Positions 48,828 to 58,751 of a DNA stretch of 64,000 nucleotides are shown piece after piece. Location: contig NZ_CP056030.1 in the NCBI RefSeq assembly GCF_013374995.1, positions 5,674,501-5,738,500 of the forward strand, read 5' to 3'. Origin of the DNA: Pseudomonas eucalypticola (GTDB lineage Bacteria > Pseudomonadota > Gammaproteobacteria > Pseudomonadales > Pseudomonadaceae). Below the pieces are notes generated by a model, which saw only the letters and a program-made list of their open reading frames with translations, made no database searches and was not told the origin of the DNA. Within the stretch, counting starts at the first letter, position 1; each line of letters opens with the position of its first letter. The translations under genes were made by a program, and so were the position numbers.

Positions 48828-49616
48828 TCAATAAGTGAAGGTCTTGACCAGCAGCAGGTCGCCGATGGCGCGCAAGGGCACGATGAAGCTCTCGCGTTTT
48901 TCATTGACGGTGTTTTCGTTGAGCACCAGGTTGATTTGCGAGGTGATCACCTCGTTCTGGTTGCCGCGTTCCTCAAAGTTATAGCCGCCATTACTGTAGT
49001 TGCCCCAGTAGTTGACGTAGACCAGGTAAGTGCCATGCATCGGCGCGGTCATGGTGAACATTTCCGGGCCGGGGCCGTCGACACTGTCGGTGTCCAGGCC
49101 GCCGCCGTTGTTCAGCACCGGGTTGGCGTAGAAGGCGTGCTGGCCGTCAGGGGTGATGATGTGCAGGTCGAGTTCGGCCTTGGGGTCATCCCAGGCCAGG
49201 AAGATGCGAATGCGTGCGGGCGTGCGCTGGTCGTTGGCTTCATAGAATTGCACGCGCTTGAGGGATGCGCCTTCACTGCTGCGCACTTCGACGCTGTTGG
49301 AGCCGGCCCCGAAAGCATAGGGCCGGGCGAAGCGGCCGTGTTCGTCGGTATACAGGCTCAGGGCATTGCCGTTAACAGCCAGGGTGTGGGGCTGGCGCGC
49401 GGCGGAAGTGGCCTTGATCTGGCCTTCGATCATGCTGCGGTTGCGCTGGATGCCACGGTCGATGGGCGGCGTGGGATAGGCCACGCGCGGGTTCTCGGTA
49501 CGGTCGAGCAGGCCGAAATAACGCCAACCGCCCACGGGACCGTCGAGCGTGGCCGTGGTCTCCGCCAGGGCGATGGATGCCCACAAGATGGCGCTCAACC
49601 CGAGAAAGAATCGCAT
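48828..49616 (-). CDS. DUF2135 periplasmic protein, second YfaP-like paralogue
   Basis: A 262-residue exported protein (signal 'FFLGLSAILWASIALA') of the DUF2135 family ('IRIFLAWDDPKAELDLHIIT', 'GTYLVYVNYWGNYSNGG'). It is clearly related to the gene at 39427 over its whole length, including 'VGGWR' near the N-terminus. It opens the operon upstream of yfaA; in E. coli only one copy, yfaP, exists, at the other end. AGGA precedes the ATG at 49616. Confidence 0.85.
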   Translation of the reverse strand: MRFFLGLSAILWASIALAETTATLDGPVGGWRYFGLLDRTENPRVAYPTPPIDRGIQRNRSMIEGQIKATSAARQPHTLAVNGNALSLYTDEHGRFARPYAFGAGSNSVEVRSSEGASLKRVQFYEANDQRTPARIRIFLAWDDPKAELDLHIITPDGQHAFYANPVLNNGGGLDTDSVDGPGPEMFTMTAPMHGTYLVYVNYWGNYSNGGYNFEERGNQNEVITSQINLVLNENTVNEKRESFIVPLRAIGDLLLVKTFTY

Positions 49617-49751
49617 GGGTGCTTCCTGCAATGCATGGTGATGGGTGTCGGTTCCAGGACACCTTTTATAGCCCGTTTTCAGGGCGGGCGAAGATTAACC
49701 ACTTGCCTGGGCTTTAACAATCGGCCCCACGCTGGAAATGTCGAGCAGTGC

Positions 49752-50582
49752 TCATCCTCCGGTGATGATGCGCTTGCCCTGGCGGGCGCCGACGGAGCCC
49801 GCTTGGCCATCGCGCTGTTTGCCGGTGCGCGCTTCACTGATCAGGCCCGGGATCAATGCGCCTTCGGGCAGGTGTTTCCAGAAACGGCTGGGCAGGTGCC
49901 CCTGCATGGCCCGGGTGTTGAGCCGCGCCGGATTGAAGATATGGCTGTAGTAGGTCAACCACAGCTCGCCATGAGGGTCTTCGGCCTCACGCGCCAACTG
50001 TTGCCAGGGCGCAGGGCACTGGCGTTGATGGTGCAACTGCTCGCCGTCGTAATAAACGCCATCCCGGGGGGTTGCGATAAGCCAGCGGTGCCGCCCCATG
50101 CGTCCGATGAAGTGAGAGCTGGCACTTTCGAGAATGTCGTGTGCCGGTTCATGCCACGCCACATACTCAGGGCGACCCGGCGCGCTTTCGGCCGGCGCCA
50201 GGGCCACGAAACGGACGAACGCATGCAGGTGGTGCGCTTCACGTGACACCTGTTTCAGGCGCCGATGCAACTCGCTGCCCAGGCTATCGCCGGCAAGCAT
50301 CGCGGTGCGGTCGCCATGGCTGACCCGCCACAGCACCTCGTACAGCAGGCTCCAACGCTGTTCGCCACGGTAACGGGCCGCCGCCTCCAATTGCTCCACC
50401 AAAGCCAGTGGAATGCGCGCCTGGAACGGCCCGGGGGTAGCGGGTAGTTCCAGGTCGGTGGCGAACAGCTCGGCGGTTTCCCAACTGACCTGGCTGGGCT
50501 CTACCCCATGGCTGAGCAACCAGCGAGCCTGTTGCCGCCAGGTGGCGAACAGGTCATCGCAGTCCAGGCAGATCACCCCCAC
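49752..50582 (-). CDS. TIGR03915-type (DUF4130) DNA metabolism protein
   Basis: A 276-residue protein of the family that always pairs with a radical SAM protein (TIGR03916). DUF4130 features are seen ('FVRFVALAPAESAPGRPEYV', 'FIGRMGRHRWLIATPRDG', 'WLTYYSHIFNPARLNTRAMQ'); uracil-DNA-glycosylase-like folds have been suggested for it. Start is a GTG at 50582, overlapping the upstream gene by 10 bp. It is transcribed from the LexA-controlled promoter upstream of that gene. Catalytic action unknown. Confidence 0.87.
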   Translation of the reverse strand: MGVICLDCDDLFATWRQQARWLLSHGVEPSQVSWETAELFATDLELPATPGPFQARIPLALVEQLEAAARYRGEQRWSLLYEVLWRVSHGDRTAMLAGDSLGSELHRRLKQVSREAHHLHAFVRFVALAPAESAPGRPEYVAWHEPAHDILESASSHFIGRMGRHRWLIATPRDGVYYDGEQLHHQRQCPAPWQQLAREAEDPHGELWLTYYSHIFNPARLNTRAMQGHLPSRFWKHLPEGALIPGLISEARTGKQRDGQAGSVGARQGKRIITGG

Positions 50583-51793
50583 AACCCCATCTGCTGAGGA
50601 GCCGGGCGATCGCGCAACTGCTCGCGCAGCAGGTGGCTGCTGCTGTCAGCCTGGCGCGGATGGTAGTCACTGGTGATCAGAAATGGCTTGGCCTTGGCCA
50701 ACACGCAGCGCAAGCGTGTGAGGTCCTCGTAGCGGATGCGGCGCTGGCGGCGCAATTCCACCAGGCGCTGGGTGGTACGGATGCCGATGCCGGGAATGCG
50801 CGCGATGAGCGCTGGTTCGGCGCGGTTGAGGTCCAGCGGGAAGACGTCGCGATGCTCCAGCGCCCAGGCCAGCTTGGGGTCGATATCCAACGCCAGGTGG
50901 CCGGGCCCCTGAAACAGTTCGCCGGCCTTGAAGCCGTAGCCGCGCAACAGGAAATCGGCCTGGTACAGTCGATGCTCGCGCATCAATGGCGGGGCCGCCA
51001 GGGGTACGCTTTTCGGGCTGTTGGGAATCGGGCTGAACGCCGAGTAATACACACGCTTGAGCTTGAAGTTGCCGTACAGGCTTTCGGCGCTGTGCAGGAT
51101 GGTGCTGTCGTCGGTGTCATCGGCGCCGACGATCATCTGGGTGCTTTGTCCTGCCGGGGCGAAGGACGGCGCCTTGGATTCGTTGGCCACCGCCTCGCGG
51201 CCCACATGGATGGTACTCATGGCCTGGCGAATGGAGCCTACCTGCTTTTCCGGCGCCAGCGTCTGCAGGCTGGCATCGGTGGGCAGCTCGATGTTGACGC
51301 TGAGGCGGTCAGCGTAGCGCCCGGCCTCCTCGATCAGGCGTGGGTCGGCCTCGGGAATGGTCTTGAGGTGGATATAGCCGCGAAATTCGTGCTCCTCGCG
51401 CAGCAGCTTGGCCACGCGCACCAGTTGTTCCATGGTGTAGTCCGCCGAGCGGATGATGCCGGAGCTCAGGAACAGCCCGCTGATGCAATTGCGCCGGTAG
51501 AAATCCAGGGTCAGGGTCACCACTTCCTCAGGCGTGAAGCGGGCCCGCGGCACGTCGCTGGAGCGGCGGTTGACGCAGTACTGGCAATCGAACAGGCAGA
51601 AGTTGGTGAGCAGTATCTTGAGCAGCGACACGCAGCGGCCGTCAGGGGTATAGCTGTGGCAGATCCCCATGCCATCGGTGGCACCCAGGCCGGCCTTGCC
51701 TTCGGAGCTGCGCTTGGGCGCAGCGCTGCTGGCGCAGGAAGCGTCATACTTGGCGGCGTCGGCAAGGATGCTGAGTTTCTCGATCAGCTGCAT
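50573..51793 (-). CDS. Putative DNA modification/repair radical SAM protein (TIGR03916)
   Basis: A 406-residue radical SAM enzyme with the cluster motif 'NFCLFDCQYCVNRRSSD' (CX3CX2C) and a C-terminal helix-hairpin-helix-like DNA-binding region ('LIARIPGIGIRTTQRLVELR'). An additional N-terminal Cys-rich part ('CASSAAPKRSSEGK', 'MGICHSYTPDGRC') is typical. The HhH domain and the LexA box 14 bp upstream point to a DNA-damage role. It overlaps the DUF4130 gene, so the two act together. Substrate unknown. Confidence 0.9.
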   Translation of the reverse strand: MQLIEKLSILADAAKYDASCASSAAPKRSSEGKAGLGATDGMGICHSYTPDGRCVSLLKILLTNFCLFDCQYCVNRRSSDVPRARFTPEEVVTLTLDFYRRNCISGLFLSSGIIRSADYTMEQLVRVAKLLREEHEFRGYIHLKTIPEADPRLIEEAGRYADRLSVNIELPTDASLQTLAPEKQVGSIRQAMSTIHVGREAVANESKAPSFAPAGQSTQMIVGADDTDDSTILHSAESLYGNFKLKRVYYSAFSPIPNSPKSVPLAAPPLMREHRLYQADFLLRGYGFKAGELFQGPGHLALDIDPKLAWALEHRDVFPLDLNRAEPALIARIPGIGIRTTQRLVELRRQRRIRYEDLTRLRCVLAKAKPFLITSDYHPRQADSSSHLLREQLRDRPAPQQMGLWG

Positions 51794-51806
51794 GGGGTTT
51801 TCTCGA

Positions 51807-51826
51807 TACTGTTTTTATGTACAGTA
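51807..51826 (-). promoter_or_regulatory. LexA (SOS) box
   Basis: TACTGTTTTTATGTACAGTA fits the LexA consensus TACTG-N10-CAGTA exactly. It lies 14 bp before the radical SAM start codon (51793), so the two-gene DNA repair operon should be induced by DNA damage. The rest of the 189-bp gap to xseB holds no other gene. Confidence 0.88.
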
Positions 51827-51982
51827 AGGCACGAGACCCGGCCACTCAAGGACTTTGCGCCAGGTTGGCGGAAAAGTGACCAACGGCGGGAACCTGCAAC
51901 AGTGTTTTGCAGCCGCTGATTTGCCCGTGGCGCCCTGCTCTGCTAGTGTCGCGCGGTTTGAACCCTGTCGAGAGTAGCCGCC

Positions 51983-52225
51983 ATGGCCCGTAAGAAAGCT
52001 TCCGTGGATTTCGAGCAATCGCTGGCCGATCTGCAAACCCTGGTCGAGCGCCTGGAGAACGGCGAGTTGTCGCTGGAGGACTCCCTGGCCGCCTTTGAAC
52101 AAGGCATTGGCCTGACCCGCGACTGCCAGGCCGCCCTGGCCCAGGCCGAACAAAAGGTGCAAGTGCTGCTCGAACGCGACGGGGAGCTGACCCAAGAGCC
52201 CTTTGACGCGGAACAGCCCGAATGA
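51983..52225 (+). CDS. xseB: Exodeoxyribonuclease VII small subunit
   Basis: An 80-residue helical protein ('[20 protein letters not shown]', '[19 protein letters not shown]') that forms exonuclease VII with XseA. Its stop overlaps the ispA start as ATGA, as is normal for the xseB-ispA-dxs cluster. Confidence 0.97.
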   Translation: MARKKASVDFEQSLADLQTLVERLENGELSLEDSLAAFEQGIGLTRDCQAALAQAEQKVQVLLERDGELTQEPFDAEQPE

Positions 52226-53109
52226 TCAGCACCTACCAGGCCACCTGCCAGGCGCGTGTCGATGGCGCCCTGAACAGCCTGTTCACCGCCCCTGCCCCTG
52301 AACTGGCGCGCCTTTACGAGGCCATGCGCTATAGCGTGATGAACGGTGGCAAGCGCGTACGCCCGCTGTTGGTGTATGCGGCCTGCGAAGCCTTGGGCAC
52401 CCCGGCCGAACAGGCCAATGGCGCGGCCTGCGCGGTGGAATTGATTCATGCCTATTCGCTGGTGCATGACGACCTGCCGGCCATGGACGACGACGACCTG
52501 CGCCGCGGCCAGCCCACCACCCACAAGGCGTTCGACGAAGCCTGCGCCATCCTGGCCGGTGACGGCCTGCAGAGCCTGGCCTTCGCAGCCCTGCTGGATG
52601 ACCGCCTGAGCCCGCAGAACGAGGCGCTGCGCCTGCAGATGGCCATGGTGCTGGCCAACGCCGCTGGCCCCGCCGGCATGGTCGGCGGCCAGGCCATCGA
52701 CCTGGGCTCGGTGGGCAAGAAGCTGGACCAGAAGGCCCTGGAATTCATGCACCGGCACAAGACCGGGGCGCTGATCGAAGCCAGCGTGCAACTGGGCGCA
52801 CTGGCCAGCGGCCGCGCCACGGCCCAACAGCGCGAGGCGCTGAAGACTTATGCACAGGCCATCGGCCTGGCGTTCCAGGTGCAGGATGACATTCTGGACG
52901 TGGAAAGCGACACCCAGACCCTGGGCAAGCGCCAGGGCGCAGACATCGCCCGCGACAAGCCGACCTACCCGGCGCTGCTGGGCCTGGATCTGGCCAAGGC
53001 CTATGCGCTGCAGCTGCGCGACCAGGCGCTGGAGGCCCTGCGGCCGTTTGACGCGGCAGCCGAACCGCTGCGCGAACTGGCCCGTTACATTGTCGAACGT
53101 CGCAGTTGA
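52222..53109 (+). CDS. ispA: Farnesyl diphosphate synthase
   Basis: A 295-residue prenyltransferase making farnesyl diphosphate from IPP and DMAPP. Both Asp-rich motifs are present: '[15 protein letters not shown]' and '[12 protein letters not shown]'. The conserved '[13 protein letters not shown]' is near the N-terminus. It is coupled to xseB and 96 bp upstream of dxs. Confidence 0.97.
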   Translation: MISTYQATCQARVDGALNSLFTAPAPELARLYEAMRYSVMNGGKRVRPLLVYAACEALGTPAEQANGAACAVELIHAYSLVHDDLPAMDDDDLRRGQPTTHKAFDEACAILAGDGLQSLAFAALLDDRLSPQNEALRLQMAMVLANAAGPAGMVGGQAIDLGSVGKKLDQKALEFMHRHKTGALIEASVQLGALASGRATAQQREALKTYAQAIGLAFQVQDDILDVESDTQTLGKRQGADIARDKPTYPALLGLDLAKAYALQLRDQALEALRPFDAAAEPLRELARYIVERRS

Positions 53110-53205
53110 ACGACCCTGCGCCAACCGCCCAATGCGTCATCGCGTGGGCAGTCGGCGCTGCATAGGTTAAACTGCCGCCACTTCATATCTATAACGATTC
53201 GCCTG

Positions 53206-55101
53206 ATGCCCACGACGTTTCAAGAGATTCCCCGCGAACGCCCGCTGACGCCCCTGCTGGACCGTGCCGACACGCCGGCCGGGCTGCGCCACCTGGGTGA
53301 AGCCGAGCTGGAAACCCTGGCCGATGAACTGCGCCAGGAGTTGCTCTATACCGTTGGCCAGACCGGCGGGCACTTCGGTGCCGGCCTGGGCGTCATCGAA
53401 CTGACGATTGCGCTGCATTACGTCTTCGACACGCCCGACGACCGCCTGGTGTGGGACGTGGGCCACCAGGCCTACCCGCACAAGATTCTGACCGGTCGTC
53501 GCGAGCGCATGGCCAGCCTGCGCCAGAAAGAAGGCCTGGCGGCTTTCCCGCGGCGCAGCGAGAGCGAGTACGACACCTTCGGTGTCGGCCACTCCAGCAC
53601 CTCCATCAGTGCCGCCCTGGGCATGGCCATCGCCGCGCGCCTGCAGAACAGCGGGCGCAAATCCATCGCCGTGATCGGCGACGGCGCGCTGACCGCCGGC
53701 ATGGCCTTCGAGGCGCTGAACCATGCGCCCGAGGTGAACGCCGACATGCTGGTGATCCTCAACGACAACGACATGTCGATCTCGCGCAACGTCGGCGGGC
53801 TGTCCAACTACCTGGCCAAGATCCTCTCCAGCCGCACCTACGCCAGCATGCGCGAAGGCAGCAAGAAGGTGCTGTCGCGCCTGCCCGGTGCCTGGGAGAT
53901 CGCCCGCCGTACCGAAGAGTACGCCAAGGGCATGCTGGTACCCGGAACCCTGTTCGAAGAACTGGGCTGGAATTACATCGGCCCGATCGACGGTCACGAC
54001 CTGCCTACCCTGGTGGCTACCCTGCGCAACATGCGTGACCTCAAGGGCCCGCAGTTCCTGCACGTGGTCACCAAGAAGGGCAAGGGTTTCGCCCCGGCCG
54101 AAGTGGACCCGATCGGCTACCACGCCATCACCAAGCTGGAGCCGTTGAACGCGCCTGCCGCGCCGAAAAAGACCACGGGGCCGAAGTACTCTGCGGTATT
54201 CGGCCAGTGGCTGTGCGACATGGCGGCCGCTGACGAGCGCCTGGTGGGGATTACCCCCGCCATGAAAGAAGGCTCGGACCTGGTCGATTTCAGCGAGCGT
54301 TACCCCGAGCGTTATTTCGACGTGGCCATCGCCGAGCAGCATGCGGTGACCCTGGCCGCGGGCATGGCCTGTGAAGGTGCCAAGCCGGTGGTGGCTATCT
54401 ATTCCACCTTCCTGCAGCGCGCCTATGACCAGTTGGTGCACGACGTCGCGGTGCAGAACCTCGACGTGCTGTTCGCTATCGACCGCGCTGGCCTGGTGGG
54501 CGAAGACGGCCCCACCCATGCCGGCAGCTTCGACCTGTCGTACCTGCGCTGCATTCCGGGCATGCTGATCATGACCCCGAGCGACGAGAACGAACTGCGC
54601 AAGATGCTCACCACCGGCCACCTGTTCCCTAGCCCGGCCGCGGTGCGCTACCCCCGCGGCACAGGCCCCAACGCGCCTATCGAGGCAGGCCTGGAGCCAC
54701 TGGAAATCGGCAAGGGCATCATCCGCCGCCACGGCAGCAAGACCGCCTTGCTGGTGTTCGGCGTACAATTGGCCGAAGCCCTGAAAGTGGCCGAGAAGCT
54801 CGACGCCACCGTGGTCGACATGCGCTTCGTCAAGCCCCTGGATGAAGCCCTGGTGCGTGATATCGCCGCTCGCCACGAGTTGCTGGTGACGGTCGAGGAA
54901 AACAGCATCATGGGCGGCGCAGGCGCTGCGGTCAGCGAGTTCCTGGCCCGCGAGAACCTGCTCAAGCCCGTGCTGCACCTGGGGCTGCCAGACAGCTATG
55001 TGGAACACGCCAAGCCGGCCCAGATGCTGGCCGAATGCGGCCTGGACGAAGCCGGTATCAAAGCCGCCGTCACCCAGCGGCTGCAACGGCTCGGGCTCTG
55101 A
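53206..55101 (+). CDS. dxs: 1-deoxy-D-xylulose-5-phosphate synthase
   Basis: The first enzyme of the MEP isoprenoid pathway; it joins pyruvate and glyceraldehyde-3-phosphate with thiamine diphosphate. The 631-residue protein shows the ThDP motif '[20 protein letters not shown]' and the transketolase signature '[17 protein letters not shown]'. '[15 protein letters not shown]' holds the catalytic Glu. The 96-bp gap after ispA contains no gene. Confidence 0.98.
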   Translation: MPTTFQEIPRERPLTPLLDRADTPAGLRHLGEAELETLADELRQELLYTVGQTGGHFGAGLGVIELTIALHYVFDTPDDRLVWDVGHQAYPHKILTGRRERMASLRQKEGLAAFPRRSESEYDTFGVGHSSTSISAALGMAIAARLQNSGRKSIAVIGDGALTAGMAFEALNHAPEVNADMLVILNDNDMSISRNVGGLSNYLAKILSSRTYASMREGSKKVLSRLPGAWEIARRTEEYAKGMLVPGTLFEELGWNYIGPIDGHDLPTLVATLRNMRDLKGPQFLHVVTKKGKGFAPAEVDPIGYHAITKLEPLNAPAAPKKTTGPKYSAVFGQWLCDMAAADERLVGITPAMKEGSDLVDFSERYPERYFDVAIAEQHAVTLAAGMACEGAKPVVAIYSTFLQRAYDQLVHDVAVQNLDVLFAIDRAGLVGEDGPTHAGSFDLSYLRCIPGMLIMTPSDENELRKMLTTGHLFPSPAAVRYPRGTGPNAPIEAGLEPLEIGKGIIRRHGSKTALLVFGVQLAEALKVAEKLDATVVDMRFVKPLDEALVRDIAARHELLVTVEENSIMGGAGAAVSEFLARENLLKPVLHLGLPDSYVEHAKPAQMLAECGLDEAGIKAAVTQRLQRLGL

Positions 55102-55107
55102 GCCGCG

Positions 55108-55142
55108 CTTCCCGGGGCACCGGAAACGGTCCCTCCGGGAAG
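55108..55142. terminator. Hairpin between dxs and the btuB-like gene
   Basis: CTTCCCGG (55108-55115) pairs with CCGGGAAG (55135-55142). No T-tract follows, so it is a weak terminator or an mRNA structure ahead of the receptor gene. The 60-bp gap is too short for a cobalamin riboswitch. Confidence 0.45.
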
Positions 55143-55161
55143 TGCTTTGCGAGGACACATC

Positions 55162-57030
55162 ATGCGCCCCGCCCTGCTATTGCCCATCGCCTTGTTGTGC
55201 CCCCCGGACGCCTGGGGCGACGATGAGCCGCTCAAGCTCGCCGACACCCTGGTGAGCGCCAACCGGCAAGCTGAAGAGCGGGACAGCAGCACCAGCGCCA
55301 GCACCGTTTTCACCCGCGCTGATATCGATCGCCTGCAACCGGACAGTGTCGTCGATCTGCTCAACCGCGTGCCTGGGGTACAGGTGGCGCAAAGCGGCGG
55401 GCGCGGTAGCCTGCCCGGCATTTTCGTCCGCGGCATGCAGTCGTCCCAGACCCTGGTGCTGGTGGATGGCGTGCGCGTGGCCACGGCCACATCAGCCGAC
55501 AGCAACCTGCAGAACCTGGGTGTCGACCAGATTGAACGGGTGGAAGTGTTGCGGGGTGCCCGTTCGGCAATCCATGGCGCTGATGCCATGGCGGGGGTCA
55601 TCCAGATCTTTACTCGCCGTGCCGATCAAGCGGGGTTGCAGGGCCGCCTGCACGTGACGGCTGGTAGCGATGGGCACTGGCAGCGCGACCTGGGGCTGTC
55701 GGGGGCCAATGACGACAGTCGCTTCGCCCTCAGCGCCGGGCTGGACGAAAGCGCGGGCATCAACCGTACCCATGCATCATTTGCCAGCGACCAGGACCAC
55801 GACGCCTATCGCAACCGTTCCCTGAGCCTCACCGCCAGCCATTACTTCACCGACGACCTGGAGGCCGGGATCACCCTGCTCGATAACCAGGGCAAGAACG
55901 AGTACGACAACCCCTTTGGCCGGTTTGACTCGTTGAGCCTCAGCACGGTTGGGCAGAAACCCTACAGTGACTTTCAGCTGAGCAGTTTCGGCACCTATGT
56001 CGACGCCCGGCTCACGGAACATTGGAAGAGCCGCTTGGAACTGGGCCATAGCGAGAACCAGGAAACTTCGCGCGACACCCTCAGCGACGAACATTCAGCA
56101 TTCAACACCTACCGCGATTCGCTGGGGTGGCAGAACACCTTGCACCTGGATGAACGCAACAGCCTGCTGGCAGGTGTGGATATCTTCCAGGACAGGGTCA
56201 CCAGCAGCACCGCCTTCGCTGAGGACAGCCGCTGGAACCGCGCGGCGTTCGTCCAGCACAGCTACCGAACTGACAGCTTCGGGACTCAAGTCGGCTGGCG
56301 CCGCGACGTGAATCAGCAGTTCGGCGGGCAGAACACCTGGAGCGCGGCGGTGACCTGGTTCGTCAACCGCAGCAATGACCTGGTGCTGTCCTACAGCGAA
56401 GGCTTCCGAGCGCCGACGTTCAACGATCTCTATTACCCGGGCTACAGCAACCCGAACCTCACACCCGAGCATTCGAAGAGCTATGAGCTGCAGTGGCGCA
56501 GCCGCCTGAGCGATACCACGCGCCTGGAGACTTCGCTCTACCGTACCGAACTGAGCGACGCCATCGTCCTGGACAGCAACTTTTTGCCGCAGAACATCGG
56601 CCACGCGCGTATCAATGGGGCCGAGGCCGTCTTGCGCCAGCAGCTCAGGGACTGGAACAGCGCCCTGAGCCTAGCGGTGATCGACCCCCGCGACCGCGAC
56701 AGTGGCCACACCATGACCCGCCGGGCCCGGCGCACGTTGAATTGGGACCTGGACCGGCGCTTCGGGGCGCTGGCCGTCGGCGTCACCTGGCAAGCGGTGA
56801 GCCGCAGTTATAACGACGCCTCCAACCAGCAAAGGATCGGCGGGTACGCGCTGATGGGGTTACGCAGCAGCTGGGCGGTGACGCCTCAGGTGAAGGTCGA
56901 CCTGAAAGTGGATAACCTGCTCGATCGCCAGTACAGCCGGGTGCTGTACGAGTTCGATGGGCAAGCGTATGGGTATCGAGAGCAGGGGCGGGCCTGGACC
57001 ATTGGGTTGACGTGGAATCCAGCGCTATAG
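55162..57030 (+). CDS. btuB: TonB-dependent outer membrane receptor, BtuB-like
   Basis: A 622-residue outer membrane barrel with a signal peptide ('LLLPIALLCPPDAWG'), a TonB-box-like start ('KLADTLVSA') and a plug domain ('LLNRVPGVQVAQSGGRGS', 'FVRGMQSSQTLVLVDGVRVA', 'EVLRGARSAIHGADAMAGVI'). The plug resembles BtuB of the vitamin B12 system. A BtuF-like binding protein gene converges from the other side, which supports cobalamin as the substrate. Start at the ATG 55162 after GAGGACACATC. Confidence 0.85.
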   Translation: MRPALLLPIALLCPPDAWGDDEPLKLADTLVSANRQAEERDSSTSASTVFTRADIDRLQPDSVVDLLNRVPGVQVAQSGGRGSLPGIFVRGMQSSQTLVLVDGVRVATATSADSNLQNLGVDQIERVEVLRGARSAIHGADAMAGVIQIFTRRADQAGLQGRLHVTAGSDGHWQRDLGLSGANDDSRFALSAGLDESAGINRTHASFASDQDHDAYRNRSLSLTASHYFTDDLEAGITLLDNQGKNEYDNPFGRFDSLSLSTVGQKPYSDFQLSSFGTYVDARLTEHWKSRLELGHSENQETSRDTLSDEHSAFNTYRDSLGWQNTLHLDERNSLLAGVDIFQDRVTSSTAFAEDSRWNRAAFVQHSYRTDSFGTQVGWRRDVNQQFGGQNTWSAAVTWFVNRSNDLVLSYSEGFRAPTFNDLYYPGYSNPNLTPEHSKSYELQWRSRLSDTTRLETSLYRTELSDAIVLDSNFLPQNIGHARINGAEAVLRQQLRDWNSALSLAVIDPRDRDSGHTMTRRARRTLNWDLDRRFGALAVGVTWQAVSRSYNDASNQQRIGGYALMGLRSSWAVTPQVKVDLKVDNLLDRQYSRVLYEFDGQAYGYREQGRAWTIGLTWNPAL

Positions 57031-57070
57031 GCGCGGGCTTTCGGGAAAATCCTGGTTGCGTGTCGACCCC

Positions 57071-57137
57071 TTCCCGCGCTTCGCCCGGTCCCACCGGGTT
57101 GATGCGGCCCCCTATGGGACCGGGCGAAGCTCGGGAA
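57071..57137. repeat. Palindromic dispersed repeat between convergent genes
   Basis: TTCCCGCGCTTCGCCCGGTC at 57071 is mirrored by an inverted copy at 57115-57137. A third copy with few differences is at 338-360. The inverted pair can form a long hairpin between the btuB and btuF stops, like REP sequences in Pseudomonas. Confidence 0.7.
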
Positions 57138-57154
57138 ACAGGCAACGCTTTACA

Positions 57155-57979
57155 TCAGGTGGGCGACGCCATTTTGCGGCAAAGCGATTCAACGGCATCG
57201 ATCATCGCGGCACTGGGGCGCTCCAGCGCGCCATCGCGTGTCCACACCCTTCCTGCCTTGACCGCTTCTACCTCTGGCCAGGCACGCCAGGCATCAGCCT
57301 GGGCCTGGTCCGGCACCAGTATCACCTGGGGATCGCGCTGCAACACCGACTCGATGCTGACCTGGGGGGCCGGTAACCGCAGCTCATTGAAGATGTTTTC
57401 GCCGCCACACACCCGCAGGGCATCGCTGATGATCTGCTGGCCACCCAGCGTGAAAAGCGGTTTGTCCCAGACCTGGTAGAACACCCGCAGTGGCAGCTGC
57501 CGGCGGTAACGCGCGCTGAGCGCCGCCAGCCGTTGCCGGATACCCGTGGCAAGGCGCTGCCCGCGCTCGGCCGCCCCCAGATGCTGGCTCACCACTTCGA
57601 TCTGCCCTGCGAGCTCATCGAGGGTATGCGGATCCACCACCAACGTGGCAATGCCCAGACGCTGCAGCTGATCGCGCTGGGCCGCCCCGACGCTGCCCGG
57701 CCAGAGCAACAGCAGGTCGGGCTTGAGCGCCAGCAAGGCTTCGCTATTGAGTTGGCCGTAATGCCCGACCGACGCCACCTGGGCCAGGCCTGCAGGCCGC
57801 GGGCCGGCGTCGAGCATGCCCACCAGGCGCTGCTGCGCCCCCAGTTCAAGGACGATTTGCGTCAAGGAAGGCGCCAGGCTGACCACCCGCTGCGCCGCCG
57901 ACGCCGCGCTGCAGAACAACAGGCAACCAATCAGCCCCCAGCGCGTCAGGCGCGCTGACGGGGAATGCCGTGCCGGCAC
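57155..57979 (-). CDS. btuF: Cobalamin-binding periplasmic protein, BtuF-like
   Basis: A 274-residue periplasmic binding protein of the BtuF/helical-backbone family ('RVVSLAPSLTQIVLELGAQQ', 'LLALKPDLLLLW'), with a signal peptide ('WGLIGCLLFCSAASA'). It should bind vitamin B12 for uptake. No permease or ATPase gene lies next to it. I use the GTG at 57979; an ATG at 58036 would overlap ribA by 20 bp. It converges on btuB. Confidence 0.85.
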   Translation of the reverse strand: MPARHSPSARLTRWGLIGCLLFCSAASAAQRVVSLAPSLTQIVLELGAQQRLVGMLDAGPRPAGLAQVASVGHYGQLNSEALLALKPDLLLLWPGSVGAAQRDQLQRLGIATLVVDPHTLDELAGQIEVVSQHLGAAERGQRLATGIRQRLAALSARYRRQLPLRVFYQVWDKPLFTLGGQQIISDALRVCGGENIFNELRLPAPQVSIESVLQRDPQVILVPDQAQADAWRAWPEVEAVKAGRVWTRDGALERPSAAMIDAVESLCRKMASPT

Positions 57980-58016
57980 GATGTTGCCACGGGTTGACGG
58001 TCCGCCTGTGGCAGGC

Positions 58017-58634
58017 TCACGCCTGGCCAACCTCACTCTGGTGCTCGTTGCCCATCATATGCCCCAACTTGCCAGCCTTGGTGGCCAGGTAGTGCTTGTT
58101 GTGGGGGTTGTGGCCAGTGTGCAGTGGTACACGCTCGGCCACCACGATGTTCATCTTGGTCAGGGCCTTGACCTTGCGCGGGTTGTTGGTCATCAACCGC
58201 AGGGACTTGACGCCCAGGTGTTCCAGCATGGGCAGGCACATGGCGTAGTCGCGCTGGTCGGCGGCGAAACCCAGGCGCTCGTTGGCCTCGACGGTATCAG
58301 CACCACCGTCCTGCAGTTCATAGGCGCGGATCTTGTTCAGCAGGCCGATGCCGCGGCCCTCCTGGCGCAGGTACAGCAGTACGCCACGGCCTTCACGGGC
58401 GATGGCTTGCAGGGCAGCTTCCAGTTGCGAACCACAATCGCAACGCTGGCTGAACAGCGCATCACCGGTCAGGCACTCCGAATGCAGACGGCCCAGCACG
58501 GGCTCGCCGTCGGCGACATCGCCCAGGCTCAGCACAACGTGCTCGCGGCCGGTGGCCTCGTCGAGGAAACCATGCATGGTGAATTGCGCAAAAGGCGTTG
58601 GCAGCTTGGAAGCGGCGACAAAAACGACGGGCAC
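58017..58634 (-). CDS. ribA: GTP cyclohydrolase II
   Basis: The first enzyme of riboflavin synthesis; it converts GTP to a diamino-pyrimidine phosphate. The 205-residue protein has the zinc site CX10CXC (Cys54, Cys65, Cys67 in '[20 protein letters not shown]') and '[20 protein letters not shown]'. It starts at a GTG (58634) with GGAG ahead. This enzyme must supply the activity, because the RibBA at 62092 has a broken cyclohydrolase domain. Confidence 0.96.
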   Translation of the reverse strand: MPVVFVAASKLPTPFAQFTMHGFLDEATGREHVVLSLGDVADGEPVLGRLHSECLTGDALFSQRCDCGSQLEAALQAIAREGRGVLLYLRQEGRGIGLLNKIRAYELQDGGADTVEANERLGFAADQRDYAMCLPMLEHLGVKSLRLMTNNPRKVKALTKMNIVVAERVPLHTGHNPHNKHYLATKAGKLGHMMGNEHQSEVGQA

Positions 58635-58751
58635 CGTGTGCTCCTATCAAATATCTGACATGAAAATTGACCGAGGACTGCATTGTAACAGCAGCTTACT
58701 GGCGGCGCTTAGGCTGAATTATGGGGGTTAAAGATCAGTAAGTTTGATCGC

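Noticed and set aside
55101..55161. Cobalamin riboswitch ahead of the btuB-like gene
   Set aside because: The gap is only 60 bp and contains just a simple hairpin; no B12-box-like sequence was seen.
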